64,000 nt of DNA from Dyadobacter tibetensis Y620-1 (GTDB lineage Bacteria > Bacteroidota > Bacteroidia > Cytophagales > Spirosomataceae): positions 124,001-188,000 of the forward strand of contig NZ_AZQN01000006.1 of the NCBI RefSeq assembly GCF_000566685.1, written 5' to 3'. The notes beneath the pieces were generated by a model. The model was not told where the DNA came from. It did no database searches and worked only from the letters and a program-made list of their open reading frames with translations. Position numbers and translations under genes: made by a program. Positions 17,773 to 27,799 of this stretch are shown here, piece by piece; position 1 is the stretch's first letter, and each line of letters begins with the position of its first letter.

Positions 17773-19890
17773 ATGGCACGTGATCTAAGATTAACAAGAA
17801 ACATTGGTATTGCTGCGCACATCGATGCCGGTAAGACAACAACAACGGAGCGTATCCTTTACTACGCCGGGGTTAGCCACAAAATAGGAGAGGTACACGA
17901 TGGTGCTGCTACTATGGACTGGATGGAGCAGGAGCAGGAGCGGGGTATTACTATTACTTCGGCTGCTACAACTGTAAACTGGATGTACCGCGATCAGAAA
18001 TACCATATCAATATCATTGATACTCCAGGTCACGTGGATTTTACCGTAGAGGTAAACCGTTCGCTGCGGGTATTGGATGGTCTTGTTTTCCTTTTTTCTG
18101 CTGTAGATGGTGTTGAGCCTCAGTCGGAAACCAACTGGCGCCTTGCTGATAACTACAAAGTAGCCCGTATTGGTTTTGTGAATAAAATGGACCGTTCTGG
18201 CGCAGACTTTCTGAAAGTTTGTAATCAAGTGAAAGAGATGCTTGGTAGCTATGCCGTGCCTCTTCAATTGCCGATCGGCTCGGAAGATACATTCCGTGGC
18301 GTAGTTGATTTGATCAACTTCCGCGGTATCGAGTGGAATACAGAAGATAAGGGAATGACCTTTACTGAGGTGCCTATTCCTGATGATATGATCGAAGAAG
18401 CGAAGGAATGGCGTGAGAAATTGCTCGAAGCCGTTGCTGAATTCGACGATACTTTGATGGAAAAATACTTCGAAGATCCTATGTCGATCACCGAAGATGA
18501 GATCCTGGCCGCCTTGCGCGCAGCAACCATCAGCATGAAAATTGTACCGATGGTATGTGGTTCTTCCTTCAAAAACAAAGGAGTTCAAACGATGTTGGAC
18601 TATGTGATGGCTATCTTGCCTTCTCCTATGGACCGCGAGAGCATTGTCGGAACTGATCCTCGTACAGGTGAGGAGACTTCACGTCTACCATCCGAAACGG
18701 ATCCTTTTGCCGCATTGGCATTCAAAATTGCTACTGACCCTTACGTGGGTCGTCTGTGCTTTATCCGTTCATACTCAGGTATTTTGGATTCAGGATCGTA
18801 TGTCCTTAACAACCGTTCAGGTAATAAGGAGCGTATCTCCCGTATCTTCCAGATGCATGCCAATAAGCAAAACCAAATTGACCGCCTTGAAGCGGGTGAT
18901 ATTGGAGCGGTAGTTGGTTTCAAGGATATCAAAACCGGAGATACACTTTCCGACGAAAAGAATCCAATTATATTGGAATCAATGGTATTCCCTGAGCCGG
19001 TAATTGGTTACGCAATTGAGCCTAAGAAGGCTGCTGACAGCGATAACTTCTCCAAAGCAATTACCAAACTGATTGAAGAAGATCCTACCCTTCAGGTAGA
19101 AAGTAATGAAGAAACCGGCCAGACCATTATTAAGGGTATGGGTGAGCTTCACCTTGATATTATTATCGACCGTATGCGTCGTGAATTTAAGGTAGAAGTT
19201 AATCAAGGTGCTCCACAGGTTGCTTATAAGGAAATCCTTACTAAGAGCTGTGAACACCGCGAGGTATATAAGAAGCAAACGGGTGGTCGTGGTAAATTTG
19301 CCGATATCGTATTCGAAATCGGACCACGCGACGACGCTGAAGAAGGCAAAGAGGTGACTCCGGGTCTTCAGTTTGTGAACGAAATCGTTGGGGGTGCTAT
19401 TCCTCGTGAATTTATTGCACCCGTACAAAAGGGATTTGAAGCGGCCATGGCCAACGGTGCCCTTGCGGGTTATCCATTGGATTCTATGAAGGTGCGTCTA
19501 TTCCACGGATCTTTCCACGATGTCGATTCAGATTCTCTATCTTTCGAACTAGCCGCTAAGATTGGTTTCAGAGAAGCGGCACGCAGTGCTGGTTCTAAGC
19601 TAATGGAGCCTATTATGGCAGTAGAGGTATTGACTCCAGACGAATATACCGGACCTATCACCGGTGACCTTAACCGTCGCCGTGGAATTATGAAAGGTAT
19701 GGACTCTAGAAATGGAGCCCAGGTAATCAAAGCTGATGTTCCCTTGTCGGAGCTATTCGGTTATGTTACTGACCTTCGTACCATGTCTTCTGGACGTGCT
19801 ACAGCGTCTCTAACCTTCTCTCATTACGAGATCGTTCCTAATAATATTGCAGAAGCAGTTATTGAAAAGACAAAAGGAGTTAAAGCATAA
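17773..19890 (+). CDS. fusA: Elongation factor G
   Basis: 705-residue translational GTPase that drives ribosome translocation and, with RRF, recycling. The P-loop [14 protein letters not shown], switch [11 protein letters not shown] and base-specificity NKMDRSG are intact, followed by domains II-V of standard length. It has its own promoter and terminator, so unlike in many bacteria it is not simply co-transcribed with rpsG. The tuf gene usually found next in Proteobacteria and Firmicutes is absent here; rpsJ follows, as is normal for Bacteroidota. Confidence 0.98.
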   Translation: MARDLRLTRNIGIAAHIDAGKTTTTERILYYAGVSHKIGEVHDGAATMDWMEQEQERGITITSAATTVNWMYRDQKYHINIIDTPGHVDFTVEVNRSLRVLDGLVFLFSAVDGVEPQSETNWRLADNYKVARIGFVNKMDRSGADFLKVCNQVKEMLGSYAVPLQLPIGSEDTFRGVVDLINFRGIEWNTEDKGMTFTEVPIPDDMIEEAKEWREKLLEAVAEFDDTLMEKYFEDPMSITEDEILAALRAATISMKIVPMVCGSSFKNKGVQTMLDYVMAILPSPMDRESIVGTDPRTGEETSRLPSETDPFAALAFKIATDPYVGRLCFIRSYSGILDSGSYVLNNRSGNKERISRIFQMHANKQNQIDRLEAGDIGAVVGFKDIKTGDTLSDEKNPIILESMVFPEPVIGYAIEPKKAADSDNFSKAITKLIEEDPTLQVESNEETGQTIIKGMGELHLDIIIDRMRREFKVEVNQGAPQVAYKEILTKSCEHREVYKKQTGGRGKFADIVFEIGPRDDAEEGKEVTPGLQFVNEIVGGAIPREFIAPVQKGFEAAMANGALAGYPLDSMKVRLFHGSFHDVDSDSLSFELAAKIGFREAARSAGSKLMEPIMAVEVLTPDEYTGPITGDLNRRRGIMKGMDSRNGAQVIKADVPLSELFGYVTDLRTMSSGRATASLTFSHYEIVPNNIAEAVIEKTKGVKA

Positions 19891-19901
19891 AAAATAAGAG
19901 G

Positions 19902-19940
19902 AGCAGCATCGGTGTAAACGGGCCGATGCTGCTATTTCTT
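19902..19940 (+). terminator. Intrinsic terminator after fusA
   Basis: Arms AGCAGCATCGG (19902-19912) and CCGATGCTGCT (19923-19933), followed by ATTTCTTTT, 11 bases past the fusA stop. Confidence 0.85.
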
Positions 19941-20031
19941 TTAAAGATATACTGGCGAAGTAAATGGTTCTTTCGTCAGTGCAGCTCCGCAGTTTGCGGG
20001 GTTAGTATTCAGAACCGAAATAAAAAACAAG

Positions 20032-20337
20032 ATGAATCAAAAAATTCGTATCAAACTTCGCTCTTTCGACCATAATTTGGTGGATAAGTCGGCGGAGAAG
20101 ATTGTGAAGGCTGTAAAGGCCACTGGAGCGGTAGTAAGCGGGCCAATCCCCTTGCCAACCAAGAAAGAGAAGTTCACCGTGTTGCGTTCTCCCCACGTAA
20201 ACAAAAAATCACGTGAGCAATTTCAGCTATGTACTTACAAGCGTTTAGTAGACATTTTCTCTACGAGTGCTAAGACAGTAGATGCGCTAATGAAACTGGA
20301 GCTACCAAGCGGGGTAGACGTAGAAATTAAGGTATAG
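20032..20337 (+). CDS. rpsJ: 30S ribosomal protein S10
   Basis: uS10, 101 residues, a 30S head protein and in other bacteria also NusE, the antitermination partner of NusB. Typical segments: [51 protein letters not shown]. Here it stands apart: a terminator precedes it (after fusA), and a 342-base gap with another terminator and a promoter separates it from rplC, so it may be made as a single-gene message. Confidence 0.98.
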   Translation: MNQKIRIKLRSFDHNLVDKSAEKIVKAVKATGAVVSGPIPLPTKKEKFTVLRSPHVNKKSREQFQLCTYKRLVDIFSTSAKTVDALMKLELPSGVDVEIKV

Positions 20338-20529
20338 TGAAGCCTGGTATTTCCTCATTTAATGAAGCGATACCTAGCTAAAAGACTGATTTAGGGGTTT
20401 TAAGCCTCAATTGAGAATCAGAAGACATAATTGGATGAAGGTCCGGAAATACGGAAACCACATCTGAGCTCAAGTCCGAAAAGGGCATTTTTTCCAAGAA
20501 AAGATAGTCTTTAGAACGATAAAAATCCG

Positions 20530-20562
20530 AGGTCAGATGTGCTAGTACATCTGACCTTTTTT
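20530..20562 (+). terminator. Intrinsic terminator between rpsJ and rplC
   Basis: Perfect 11-bp arms AGGTCAGATGT (20530-20540) and ACATCTGACCT (20547-20557) followed by six T in all. Confidence 0.9.
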
Positions 20563-20595
20563 GCTGATTATCAGTGAGAAATAATAAAAGGCTGC

Positions 20596-20626
20596 TTGGA
20601 AAATAAATTTGATTTTTCTACCTTTG
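20596..20626 (+). promoter_or_regulatory. Promoter of the rplC (S10/spc/alpha) operon
   Basis: TTGG (20596-20599), 19-base spacer, TACCTTTG (20619-20626), followed by CAGTCCG exactly as at rpsL. Leader of about 45 bases before rplC. Confidence 0.82.
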
Positions 20627-20679
20627 CAGTCCGTTTTAAATGAACAAGGTTTATACCTGCTAAATTTTAATTTCACAAC

Positions 20680-21300
20680 ATGTCTGGTTTAATTGGTAAA
20701 AAAATCGGAATGACTAGTTTGTACAATGCTGACGGGCAGGCTCTGGCATGTACTGTAATCCAAACTGGTCCTTGTGTAGTAACACAAGTAAGGTCCGAAG
20801 AGAAGGATGGCTATAAGGCTATCCAATTAGGTTATGGCGAGAAAAAGGAGAAGAACTCCACTCAGCCATTAATAGGGCACTTCAAAAAAGCTGGCACGGC
20901 CCCTAAGCAAAAGGTGGTAGAGTTTAAGTATTTTGAAGTGGAGCATGAACTTGGAACTTCACTTTCTGTACAGGATGTATTTGAAGAAGGTGAATTCGTT
21001 GATGTGGTAGGATCTGCCAAAGGTCGCGGTTTTCAGGGTGTTGTAAAGCGCCACGGATTCGGCGGGGTAGGAGGCCAAACACACGGTCAGCATAACCGTG
21101 CACGTCACCCAGGTTCGATTGGTGCCTGTTCTTTCCCCTCACGTGTATTCAAAGGATTACGTATGGGTGGACGCATGGGAAACAATCGTGTAAAGATTCA
21201 AAATCTTCGGATTTTGAAAGTGATACCTGAGCAGAATTTACTGGTAGTAAGTGGCTCAGTACCGGGAGCAAAGAATTCATTTCTAATCATTGAGAAGTAA
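20680..21300 (+). CDS. rplC: 50S ribosomal protein L3
   Basis: uL3, 206 residues, an early-assembly 23S rRNA-binding protein whose extended loop reaches the peptidyl-transferase centre. [13 protein letters not shown] opens the protein; the loop signature [20 protein letters not shown] is present. First gene after the rplC promoter, 5 bases before rplD. Confidence 0.98.
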   Translation: MSGLIGKKIGMTSLYNADGQALACTVIQTGPCVVTQVRSEEKDGYKAIQLGYGEKKEKNSTQPLIGHFKKAGTAPKQKVVEFKYFEVEHELGTSLSVQDVFEEGEFVDVVGSAKGRGFQGVVKRHGFGGVGGQTHGQHNRARHPGSIGACSFPSRVFKGLRMGGRMGNNRVKIQNLRILKVIPEQNLLVVSGSVPGAKNSFLIIEK

Positions 21301-21305
21301 GACCA

Positions 21306-21935
21306 ATGGAACTGTCCGTATTAAATATAAAAGGAGAAGATACCGGCAAGAAGGTGGTAATGCCAGAGAGTATTTTTGGTATAGAGCCTAACACGCATGC
21401 GATCTATCTCGATGTAAAATTGTACCTGGCCAATCAGCGCCAGGGCACGCACAAGTCTAAGGAGCGCGCAGAGATCAATCACTCTACTCGCAAAATCAAA
21501 CGCCAAAAGGGAACTGGCGGGGCACGTGCAGGGAGCATTAAGTCTCCAGTGTTTGTAGGTGGAGGCCGTATTTTCGGACCAAGACCTCGTAACTATAGCT
21601 TCAAGATCAACAAGAAAGTGAAGTCACTAGCGCGTAATTCTGCTTTTGCAGTGAAGGCTAAGGCTGATGCGATCTCAGTTTTGGAAGCATTTAGTTTTGA
21701 TTCGCCTAAAACCAAGGCATATATCAATGTGTTGAATGCATTGTCTTATGGAAACACAAAGACCTTGCTAATTCTTCCGGCTATCGACAGCAACATTATC
21801 CTGTCGAGCCGTAACGTACCAAAGGCCAAAGTAACTACTGTTGATTCAGTAAATACATATGACCTGATGAATGCAGACCGTCTTTTGATAAGTGAATCTG
21901 CGCTATCTATTTTGGAAACCCAAATGAACAAATAA
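21306..21935 (+). CDS. rplD: 50S ribosomal protein L4
   Basis: uL4, 209 residues, lines the exit tunnel and in E. coli represses its own operon. The tunnel loop with [19 protein letters not shown] and [14 protein letters not shown] is conserved. One base separates its stop from rplW, which implies coupled translation. Confidence 0.97.
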   Translation: MELSVLNIKGEDTGKKVVMPESIFGIEPNTHAIYLDVKLYLANQRQGTHKSKERAEINHSTRKIKRQKGTGGARAGSIKSPVFVGGGRIFGPRPRNYSFKINKKVKSLARNSAFAVKAKADAISVLEAFSFDSPKTKAYINVLNALSYGNTKTLLILPAIDSNIILSSRNVPKAKVTTVDSVNTYDLMNADRLLISESALSILETQMNK

Positions 21936-21936
21936 C

Positions 21937-22224
21937 ATGAGTGTACTGAAACGTCCGATCATAACCGAAAAGGTAACGGCTCAGGGTGGTCAAGGAAAAT
22001 ATGCCTTCGAAGTTTCCCTTACATCTAATAAGGTAGAAATTAAGAAAGCTATTGAGAAGCTGTTCGGGGTGACTGTAGAAAGCGTTCACACGATGCGCAG
22101 CATCGGTAAAAGCAAATCCCGTACTTCGGGAGGTAAATTTGTAAGTGGCAAAACGTCAACTATCAAGAAGGCTATCGTAACGGTAGCAGAAGGCGAAATC
22201 ATCGATATCTACGGTGAAGCATAA
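21937..22224 (+). CDS. rplW: 50S ribosomal protein L23
   Basis: uL23, 95 residues, at the tunnel exit where trigger factor and SRP dock. Begins VLKRPIITEKVT and ends with a short basic beta-hairpin. Lies 1 base after rplD and 39 before rplB. Confidence 0.97.
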   Translation: MSVLKRPIITEKVTAQGGQGKYAFEVSLTSNKVEIKKAIEKLFGVTVESVHTMRSIGKSKSRTSGGKFVSGKTSTIKKAIVTVAEGEIIDIYGEA

Positions 22225-22263
22225 ATAGTTGATTGATTCAAATCTTTGACGAGTTAATAGCAA

Positions 22264-23088
22264 ATGGCAGTTAAAAAATTAAAACCGACAAGTGCTGGTC
22301 AGCGTTTCCGCTCGGCTCCTGCTTTTGAGGAGATCACAGCGGCGAAACCTGAGAAGAGTCTACTGGAAACCATCAAAAGAACCGGTGGTAGAAATAGCCA
22401 GGGACATCGTACCATGCGCCATATAGGAGGTGGGCACAAAAGAAGATATCGTGTGATCGATTTCAAAAGAAATCGCTTCGATGATCCCGCCACCGTACTA
22501 ACGATAGAATACGATCCGAACCGTTCAGCACGTATTGCTTTGGTTCAGTATCAAGACGAAGAAAAGCGTTACATCATCGCTCCTAACGGACTTAAAGTTG
22601 GGCAAGTGATCGTGTCAGGTTCTTCGGTAGCCCCAGAGGTAGGCAATGCCTTGCCACTAGGATTTATGCCGATTGGTACCATTGTTCATAACGTGGAGCT
22701 TACCCCTGGAAAAGGTGGACAGTTTGCACGGAGTGCAGGAGCTTATGCTCAGTTGGTAGCACGTGAAGGCAAATATGCCGTATTGAAGATGCCATCTGGC
22801 GAAATGAGAATGATTCTTTCTACTTGTATTGCTACAGTAGGAACGGTATCAAACTCCAGCCATATGAATGTATCTCTAGGTAAAGCAGGTCGTAGACGCT
22901 GGTTGGGACGTCGTCCTCGCGTTCGTGGTGTAGCCATGAACCCAGTAGATCACCCAATGGGTGGTGGAGAAGGCCGCTCATCTGGAGGTCAGCCTCGCTC
23001 AAGAAACGGACAGTTTGCTAAGGGACTTAAGACCCGTAATCGCAACAAGCACTCCGAGAAATTGATTATAAGCCGTCGTAAAAAATAA
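22264..23088 (+). CDS. rplB: 50S ribosomal protein L2
   Basis: uL2, 274 residues, required for subunit joining and peptidyl transfer. RNA-binding core ([15 protein letters not shown]) and the signature [14 protein letters not shown] are present; the residue after DHP is Met where Proteobacteria have a second His. Ends 9 bases before rpsS. Confidence 0.98.
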   Translation: MAVKKLKPTSAGQRFRSAPAFEEITAAKPEKSLLETIKRTGGRNSQGHRTMRHIGGGHKRRYRVIDFKRNRFDDPATVLTIEYDPNRSARIALVQYQDEEKRYIIAPNGLKVGQVIVSGSSVAPEVGNALPLGFMPIGTIVHNVELTPGKGGQFARSAGAYAQLVAREGKYAVLKMPSGEMRMILSTCIATVGTVSNSSHMNVSLGKAGRRRWLGRRPRVRGVAMNPVDHPMGGGEGRSSGGQPRSRNGQFAKGLKTRNRNKHSEKLIISRRKK

Positions 23089-23097
23089 CATAGAAAC

Positions 23098-23376
23098 ATG
23101 GCACGCTCATTAAAAAAAGGACCATACATAGATTTTCGTCTGGAGAATAAAGTGGAGGCTATGAACAACGCGTCTCGTAAATCAGTTATCAAAACCTGGT
23201 CACGCCGTTCAATGATCTCTCCAGATTTCATCGGACATACGTTTGCGGTTCACAACGGGAATAAGTTTATCCCTGTATATGTAACGGAGAACATGGTAGG
23301 ACACAAGCTGGGTGAATTTTCACCTACTCGTAACTTTCGTGGTCACACTGCAAAAAAAGATAAAGGTAGAAAATAA
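23098..23376 (+). CDS. rpsS: 30S ribosomal protein S19
   Basis: uS19, 92 residues, binds the 30S head near S13 and the A-site t[15 protein letters not shown] start and the [23 protein letters not shown] signature region are standard. 56 bases to rplV. Confidence 0.97.
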   Translation: MARSLKKGPYIDFRLENKVEAMNNASRKSVIKTWSRRSMISPDFIGHTFAVHNGNKFIPVYVTENMVGHKLGEFSPTRNFRGHTAKKDKGRK

Positions 23377-23432
23377 ATAGTCGACGATAGCTGGTTTATC
23401 ATCCTGGTAAACGAGCCTATATCTGAAAGAAC

Positions 23433-23816
23433 ATGGAAGCAAGAGCTATATTAAGAAATGTGCCTACTTCTCCTCGCAAGATGAGACTAGTAGCCGACAT
23501 GATTCGCGGACAGAAGGTCAGCAAAGCGTTGGCGTTATTAAAATTTCAGCCAAGAGCTTCTTCACCTGTTTTGCACAAAGTTTTACTTTCAGCTGTTGCC
23601 AACTGGCAGCAAAAGAATGAAGACGCAAAGCTTGAAGATGCGGATCTAGTTGTTAAAACCGTATTTATTGACGGTGGACGTATGTTGAAGCGTTTGCGCC
23701 CTGCACCCCAGGGACGGGCTCACAGAATTCGTAAGCGGTCCAATCACATCACGATCGTGATCGATGATCAGGCAGCAGAAGCAGACGCAGTAAATACAGT
23801 AATCACCGAATCATAA
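23433..23816 (+). CDS. rplV: 50S ribosomal protein L22
   Basis: uL22, 127 residues, contacts all 23S rRNA domains and lines the tunnel constriction. The hairpin signature [20 protein letters not shown] is intact. Acidic C-terminal extension ([15 protein letters not shown]). 18 bases to rpsC. Confidence 0.97.
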   Translation: MEARAILRNVPTSPRKMRLVADMIRGQKVSKALALLKFQPRASSPVLHKVLLSAVANWQQKNEDAKLEDADLVVKTVFIDGGRMLKRLRPAPQGRAHRIRKRSNHITIVIDDQAAEADAVNTVITES

Positions 23817-23834
23817 GTAAACGATCTATTTCGA

Positions 23835-24629
23835 ATGGGACAAAAGGTTAATCCTATAGGTCTGAGACTAGGAATTGTTAGAGGCTGGGATTCTAGCTGG
23901 TACGGAGGTAAAGACTTCTCTGACAAACTTGTTGAAGACGAAAAAATCCGTAACTACATCAAAGCGCGTATCCCAAAAGGATCGATTTCTAAAGTAGTTA
24001 TTGAACGTACATTGAAGCGCATCACCCTTACGATCCACACGGCACGCCCGGGTATTGTAATCGGAAAAGGTGGTAGCGAAGTTGATAAAATCAAAGAAGA
24101 GCTAAAGAAGATTACAGGCAAAGATGTGCAGATTAACATCTACGAAATCAAACGTCCTGAAATCGATGCCAAATTGGTAGGTGAAGCGATTGCGCAGCAA
24201 TTGCAGGCACGTATCTCTTACCGTCGTGCGATGAAGCAAGCGATTGCAGCAGCCATGCGGGTTGGAACACAAGGAATCAAGATCCGCCTGGGTGGTCGTT
24301 TGGGAGGTGCTGAAATGGCCCGTACCGAAGAATACAAAGAGGGTCGTATTCCTTTGCATACCCTGAGAGCCGATATCGACTATGCTATCTCAGAAGCCCA
24401 GACTATCTATGGAAAAATAGGTATCAAGGTTTGGATCTTCAAAGGAGAGCTTTACGGAAAGCGTGACCTTACGCCGAGCGCTGCTACTGCTGCTGCAGAC
24501 AGAAGTGACCGTGCCGCTGGTGCTGACCGTGGTGGAAGAGGTGACCGTCGTGGTGGTCGTGGAAATGACCGTGGCGAAGGTGGTGGCGATGCAGACCGTC
24601 GCAAAAGAGCAAAAAATAAGAAGAAGTAA
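23835..24629 (+). CDS. rpsC: 30S ribosomal protein S3 with RG-rich tail
   Basis: uS3, 264 residues, forms the mRNA entry site and has helicase activity. N-terminal [15 protein letters not shown] domain [16 protein letters not shown] and C-terminal domain LGGAEMAR are present. After about residue 215 comes a low-complexity tail of ~50 residues rich in Asp, Arg and Gly ending in a Lys/Arg cluster, longer than in E. coli (233 residues in all). The tail resembles RGG-type RNA-binding sequences. Confidence 0.97.
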   Translation: MGQKVNPIGLRLGIVRGWDSSWYGGKDFSDKLVEDEKIRNYIKARIPKGSISKVVIERTLKRITLTIHTARPGIVIGKGGSEVDKIKEELKKITGKDVQINIYEIKRPEIDAKLVGEAIAQQLQARISYRRAMKQAIAAAMRVGTQGIKIRLGGRLGGAEMARTEEYKEGRIPLHTLRADIDYAISEAQTIYGKIGIKVWIFKGELYGKRDLTPSAATAAADRSDRAAGADRGGRGDRRGGRGNDRGEGGGDADRRKRAKNKKK

Positions 24630-24675
24630 TCAGACATTTCCCGGTTTTATAAATCGGTTCAAATAGATTAGAATC

Positions 24676-25101
24676 ATGTTACAGCCGAAAAGAACAAAAT
24701 TTCGCAAGCAACAAAAGGGGAAGGGTTCTCATAACGGTCTGGCAACTCGGGGACATCAGATAGCATTTGGTTCATTCGCCATCAAGTCCCTTGAGCCAGG
24801 ATGGTTGACAGCCCGCCAGATTGAAGCCGCTCGTATCTCCGTAACACGTGCTATGAAGCGTGAAGGCCAGGTATGGATCAGAGTATTCCCTGATAAGCCT
24901 ATTACCAAGAAGCCAGCCGAGGTACGTATGGGTAAGGGTAAGGGTGCACCTGAGTATTGGGTAGCTCCAGTGAAGCCCGGAACGATCATTTTCGAAGCCG
25001 GTGGCGTTGCCCTGGATACCGCTAATGAAGCATTGCGTTTGGCAGCTCAGAAATTGCCAGTAAAGACCAAGTTTGTGGTGCGTCGGGATTACCAAGAATA
25101 G
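24676..25101 (+). CDS. rplP: 50S ribosomal protein L16
   Basis: uL16, 141 residues, orders the A-site region of 23S r[18 protein letters not shown] start and [20 protein letters not shown] core are standard. 41 bases to rpmC. Confidence 0.98.
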   Translation: MLQPKRTKFRKQQKGKGSHNGLATRGHQIAFGSFAIKSLEPGWLTARQIEAARISVTRAMKREGQVWIRVFPDKPITKKPAEVRMGKGKGAPEYWVAPVKPGTIIFEAGGVALDTANEALRLAAQKLPVKTKFVVRRDYQE

Positions 25102-25142
25102 ACTAACTCCGAACGATTTTAAACCGCTAATTATTAACAGCA

Positions 25143-25337
25143 ATGACTAGTAAAGAAATAAAAGAACTGTCACAGGATCAGCTTAAAGAGCAGATTGCAC
25201 AGGAAAGAGAGCGCTTATTGCGATTGAAATTTGCTCATGCTATTTCTCCAATCGAGAACCCTATGCGTATTCGCGCCTCACGTAAGGAAATTGCAAAACT
25301 CTTAACCGAACTGTCGGCTAAAAGTATCCAACAGTAA
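25143..25337 (+). CDS. rpmC: 50S ribosomal protein L29
   Basis: uL29, 64 residues, two long helices near the tunnel exit (SQDQLKEQIAQERERLLRLKF, then IRASRKEIAKLLTEL). 15 bases to rpsQ. Confidence 0.95.
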   Translation: MTSKEIKELSQDQLKEQIAQERERLLRLKFAHAISPIENPMRIRASRKEIAKLLTELSAKSIQQ

Positions 25338-25352
25338 ATCAGTTTAGACATT

Positions 25353-25616
25353 ATGGAGGCATCAGAAAGAAAATTACGTAAAGAGAGAGTTGGCAAAGTA
25401 GTGAGCAACAAGATGGATAAGTCCTGTGTGATCACTGTCGAGCGTCGCGTTAAGCATGCAAAATACGGTAAGTTTATGACCCGTACCACCAAGTTAATGG
25501 TGCATGACGAAACCAACCAAGTAGGAATCGGTGATACGATTTCAGTAATGGAAACACGTCCGCTTAGTAAGAACAAGCGTTGGAGATTAGTAGAAATCCT
25601 TGAAAGAGCTAAGTAA
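25353..25616 (+). CDS. rpsQ: 30S ribosomal protein S17
   Basis: uS17, 87 residues, OB-fold 16S rRNA binder with [19 protein letters not shown] and [19 protein letters not shown]. Only 2 bases separate it from rplN. Confidence 0.97.
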   Translation: MEASERKLRKERVGKVVSNKMDKSCVITVERRVKHAKYGKFMTRTTKLMVHDETNQVGIGDTISVMETRPLSKNKRWRLVEILERAK

Positions 25617-25618
25617 TC

Positions 25619-25987
25619 ATGGTACAGCAAGAATCAAGACTGTCGGTAGCAGATAACAGTGGAGCCAAAGAAGTACTCGTGATCCGGGTACTTGGCGGAA
25701 CTGGCAAACGCTATGCTTCAGTAGGCGACAAAATTGTCGTTACAGTAAAATCGGCTCTGTCTTCGAGCAATATGAAAAAAGGAACGGTTTCTAAGGCCGT
25801 AGTGGTACGTACCAAGAAAGAAGTACGCCGCAAAGATGGAACCTACATTCGTTTTGAGGATAATGCTGCTGTTTTATTGAACAACAACGATGAGCCAAGA
25901 GGCTCTCGGATCTTCGGGCCGGTAGCCCGTGAATTGCGCGAAAAGCAATTTATGAAGATCGTGTCTCTGGCTCCAGAGGTGTTGTAA
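25619..25987 (+). CDS. rplN: 50S ribosomal protein L14
   Basis: uL14, 122 residues, part of inter-subunit bridges. [19 protein letters not shown] start and [32 protein letters not shown] end are canonical. Translationally coupled to rpsQ by spacing. Confidence 0.98.
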   Translation: MVQQESRLSVADNSGAKEVLVIRVLGGTGKRYASVGDKIVVTVKSALSSSNMKKGTVSKAVVVRTKKEVRRKDGTYIRFEDNAAVLLNNNDEPRGSRIFGPVARELREKQFMKIVSLAPEVL

Positions 25988-26038
25988 GAAATCAATAACT
26001 AAAGTGTTTCTTTAAACCGTTTTAAGAGAATATCTCAG

Positions 26039-26380
26039 ATGGAAAGTAAAAATAAAAAAGCACCGGCAAAGCTTCATATCCGTAAAGGAGACACCGTTAA
26101 GGTGATTTCTGGAAACGCTAAAGGGGAAACCGGTGTAATCAAAAGGGTCTTGATTGACAAGTCTCGTGCTACCGTAGAAGGTGTGAATATGATCACCAAA
26201 CACGTGAAGCCCAATGCACAAAATCCTCAGGGAAGCATTGAGAAAATCGAGGGTACTATTCATATCAGTAACCTTAAGGTCGTAGATCCTAAGACAGGTG
26301 AAGCCACCAGAACCGGACGTAAAGCTAACGATAAAGGGAAGCTTCAACGTTTTGCAAAGAAATCAGGGAATTTCATCTAA
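26039..26380 (+). CDS. rplX: 50S ribosomal protein L24
   Basis: uL24, 113 residues, assembly initiator with a KOW motif (KGDTVKVISGNAKGETG). A short Lys-rich N-terminal extension precedes the KOW domain. 51 bases after rplN and 64 before the chosen rplE start. Confidence 0.97.
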   Translation: MESKNKKAPAKLHIRKGDTVKVISGNAKGETGVIKRVLIDKSRATVEGVNMITKHVKPNAQNPQGSIEKIEGTIHISNLKVVDPKTGEATRTGRKANDKGKLQRFAKKSGNFI

Positions 26381-26444
26381 TTCCCCCCGGTTTTATTATT
26401 AATCATTGTGGGTCGGTAATCTACAATCAACTATTACAGTAAAA

Positions 26445-27005
26445 ATGGCAAAGCCAAGATTAAAAGAAAAGTACGAAGGCGAAATCGTAGGCCAACTGAA
26501 AGAGAAATTTCAGTTCAAGTCGATTATGCAGGTTCCTCGCCTTCAGAAGATCGTGATTAACAAGGGTATCGGAGCTGCCGTAGCAGACAAGAAGCTTGTC
26601 GATACAGGTGTAGAAGAATTAGGACTGATCACCGGTCAAAAAGCAATTGCTACGATCTCCAAGAAAGCGGTTTCTAACTTTAAGTTGAGAGAGAACATGC
26701 CTATCGGTGCGAAGGTTACCCTTCGTGGTGATAATATGTATGAATTTCTTGATCGTCTTACTGCGATTGCGATGCCTCGTGTACGTGACTTTAAAGGAAT
26801 TAGCGACAAAGGATTTGATGGACGTGGAAACTATACATTTGGCGTAAAAGAGCAAATTATATTCCCTGAAATCAGTATTGAAAAGGTGAATAAAATCACG
26901 GGGATGGATATCACTTTCGTAACTTCAACCGATTCGGATGAAGAAGGTTACGAATTGTTGAAGGCCCTAGGGATGCCTTTCATTAATGCGAATAAACAAG
27001 GATAA
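26445..27005 (+). CDS. rplE: 50S ribosomal protein L5
   Basis: uL5, 186 residues, binds 5S rRNA and P-site tRNA. The ATG at 26445 ([13 protein letters not shown]) matches family N-termini, so the in-frame TTG at 26406 was not used. [14 protein letters not shown] and [12 protein letters not shown] are standard. 27 bases to rpsN. Confidence 0.97.
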   Translation: MAKPRLKEKYEGEIVGQLKEKFQFKSIMQVPRLQKIVINKGIGAAVADKKLVDTGVEELGLITGQKAIATISKKAVSNFKLRENMPIGAKVTLRGDNMYEFLDRLTAIAMPRVRDFKGISDKGFDGRGNYTFGVKEQIIFPEISIEKVNKITGMDITFVTSTDSDEEGYELLKALGMPFINANKQG

Positions 27006-27032
27006 TTCTTAAGATATAAGATATATACCGAA

Positions 27033-27302
27033 ATGGCAAAAGAATCAGTAAAAGCACGGGATAGAAAAAAACAAGCACTCGTTGCAAGGTATGCTGAAAA
27101 GCGTAAGCAATTGAAAGAAGCTGGTGACTGGGTAGGTTTGGATAAACTGCCCCGCAATTCTTCTCCCGTAAGACTGCACAACCGTTGTAAAATCACGGGT
27201 AGACCACGGGGATACATGAGAAAGTTCGGAATATCACGGGTTTTGTTTAGGGAAATGGCTTCTGATGGCAAGATCCCTGGTGTGACAAAATCTAGTTGGT
27301 AA
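27033..27302 (+). CDS. rpsN: 30S ribosomal protein S14 (zinc-free form)
   Basis: uS14, 89 residues, the long form without a CxxC zinc site: a single Cys in [21 protein letters not shown]. Located between rplE and rpsH as usual; a 77-base gap with a -7-like box follows. Confidence 0.97.
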   Translation: MAKESVKARDRKKQALVARYAEKRKQLKEAGDWVGLDKLPRNSSPVRLHNRCKITGRPRGYMRKFGISRVLFREMASDGKIPGVTKSSW

Positions 27303-27331
27303 GAATATTTTCAATTCTGATTTCAATTACT

Positions 27332-27339
27332 TAACTTTG
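27332..27339 (+). promoter_or_regulatory. Possible internal promoter before rpsH
   Basis: TAACTTTG matches the -7 consensus and is followed by CACTCCC, like the rpsL and rplC start regions. The -33 position holds only TTTT (27308-27311, 20-base spacer). Could boost the distal spc genes. Confidence 0.5.
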
Positions 27340-27379
27340 CACTCCCTTTTCAGGGGGAGAGTTTAAACTAAGAATAAAG

Positions 27380-27778
27380 ATGTTAACGGATCCCATAGCA
27401 GATTATCTAACCAGACTCAGAAACGCGATCAAAGCGAAGCATCGGGTTGTAGAGATACCTGCGTCCAACATAAAGAAAGAAATGACGAAGGTACTCTTCG
27501 ATAAAGGGTACATTCAGAGTTATAAATTTGATGAAACCGGTCCTCAGGGTACAATTAAAATAGCCTTGAAGTATAATCCTGTTACCAAACAATCTGCCAT
27601 TGTAAAATTGCAGCGCGTTAGTAAGCCAGGTCTTCGGAAGTATGCGGGTTCATCTACGCTCCCACGAGTATTGGGAGGCCTTGGTACGGCGATCATCTCC
27701 ACTTCGAAAGGGGTGATGACCGACAAAGAAGCCAAGACCTTGAATGTAGGTGGTGAAGTGTTATGTTTCGTGTATTAA
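27380..27778 (+). CDS. rpsH: 30S ribosomal protein S8
   Basis: uS8, 132 residues, central-domain 16S binder and autogenous regulator of the spc operon in E. coli. MLTDPIADYLTRLRNAIKA and the C-terminal STSKGVMTDKEAKTLNVGGEVLCFVY-type end are typical. 21 bases to rplF. Confidence 0.98.
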   Translation: MLTDPIADYLTRLRNAIKAKHRVVEIPASNIKKEMTKVLFDKGYIQSYKFDETGPQGTIKIALKYNPVTKQSAIVKLQRVSKPGLRKYAGSSTLPRVLGGLGTAIISTSKGVMTDKEAKTLNVGGEVLCFVY

Positions 27779-27799
27779 TATTTTAAAGTATTCCAGGAA

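Larger units (their letters stand above)
20338..20679 (+). other. rpsJ-rplC intergenic region
   Basis: 342 bases without a recognisable gene. It contains an imperfect stem-loop (GGTAT ... ATACC, about 20345-20373), an unassigned stretch of ~150 bases with small stems, the terminator at 20530-20562 and the rplC promoter at 20596-20626. No tRNA T-loop or CCA end was found. It could hold an r-protein control element or a small RNA. Confidence 0.6.

Noticed and set aside
17791-18588. 265-codon minus-strand frame opposite fusA
   Set aside because: Fully antisense to the highly conserved EF-G gene; composition follows its codon pattern and no family is recognisable.
19891-20031. Missing tuf as a deletion between fusA and rpsJ
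   Set aside because: Absence of tuf here is normal for Bacteroidota, where it lies elsewhere; no gene remnant is present.
20338-20529. tRNA or known riboswitch in the rpsJ-rplC gap
   Set aside because: No T-loop, anticodon arm or CCA end, and no known riboswitch core could be recognised.
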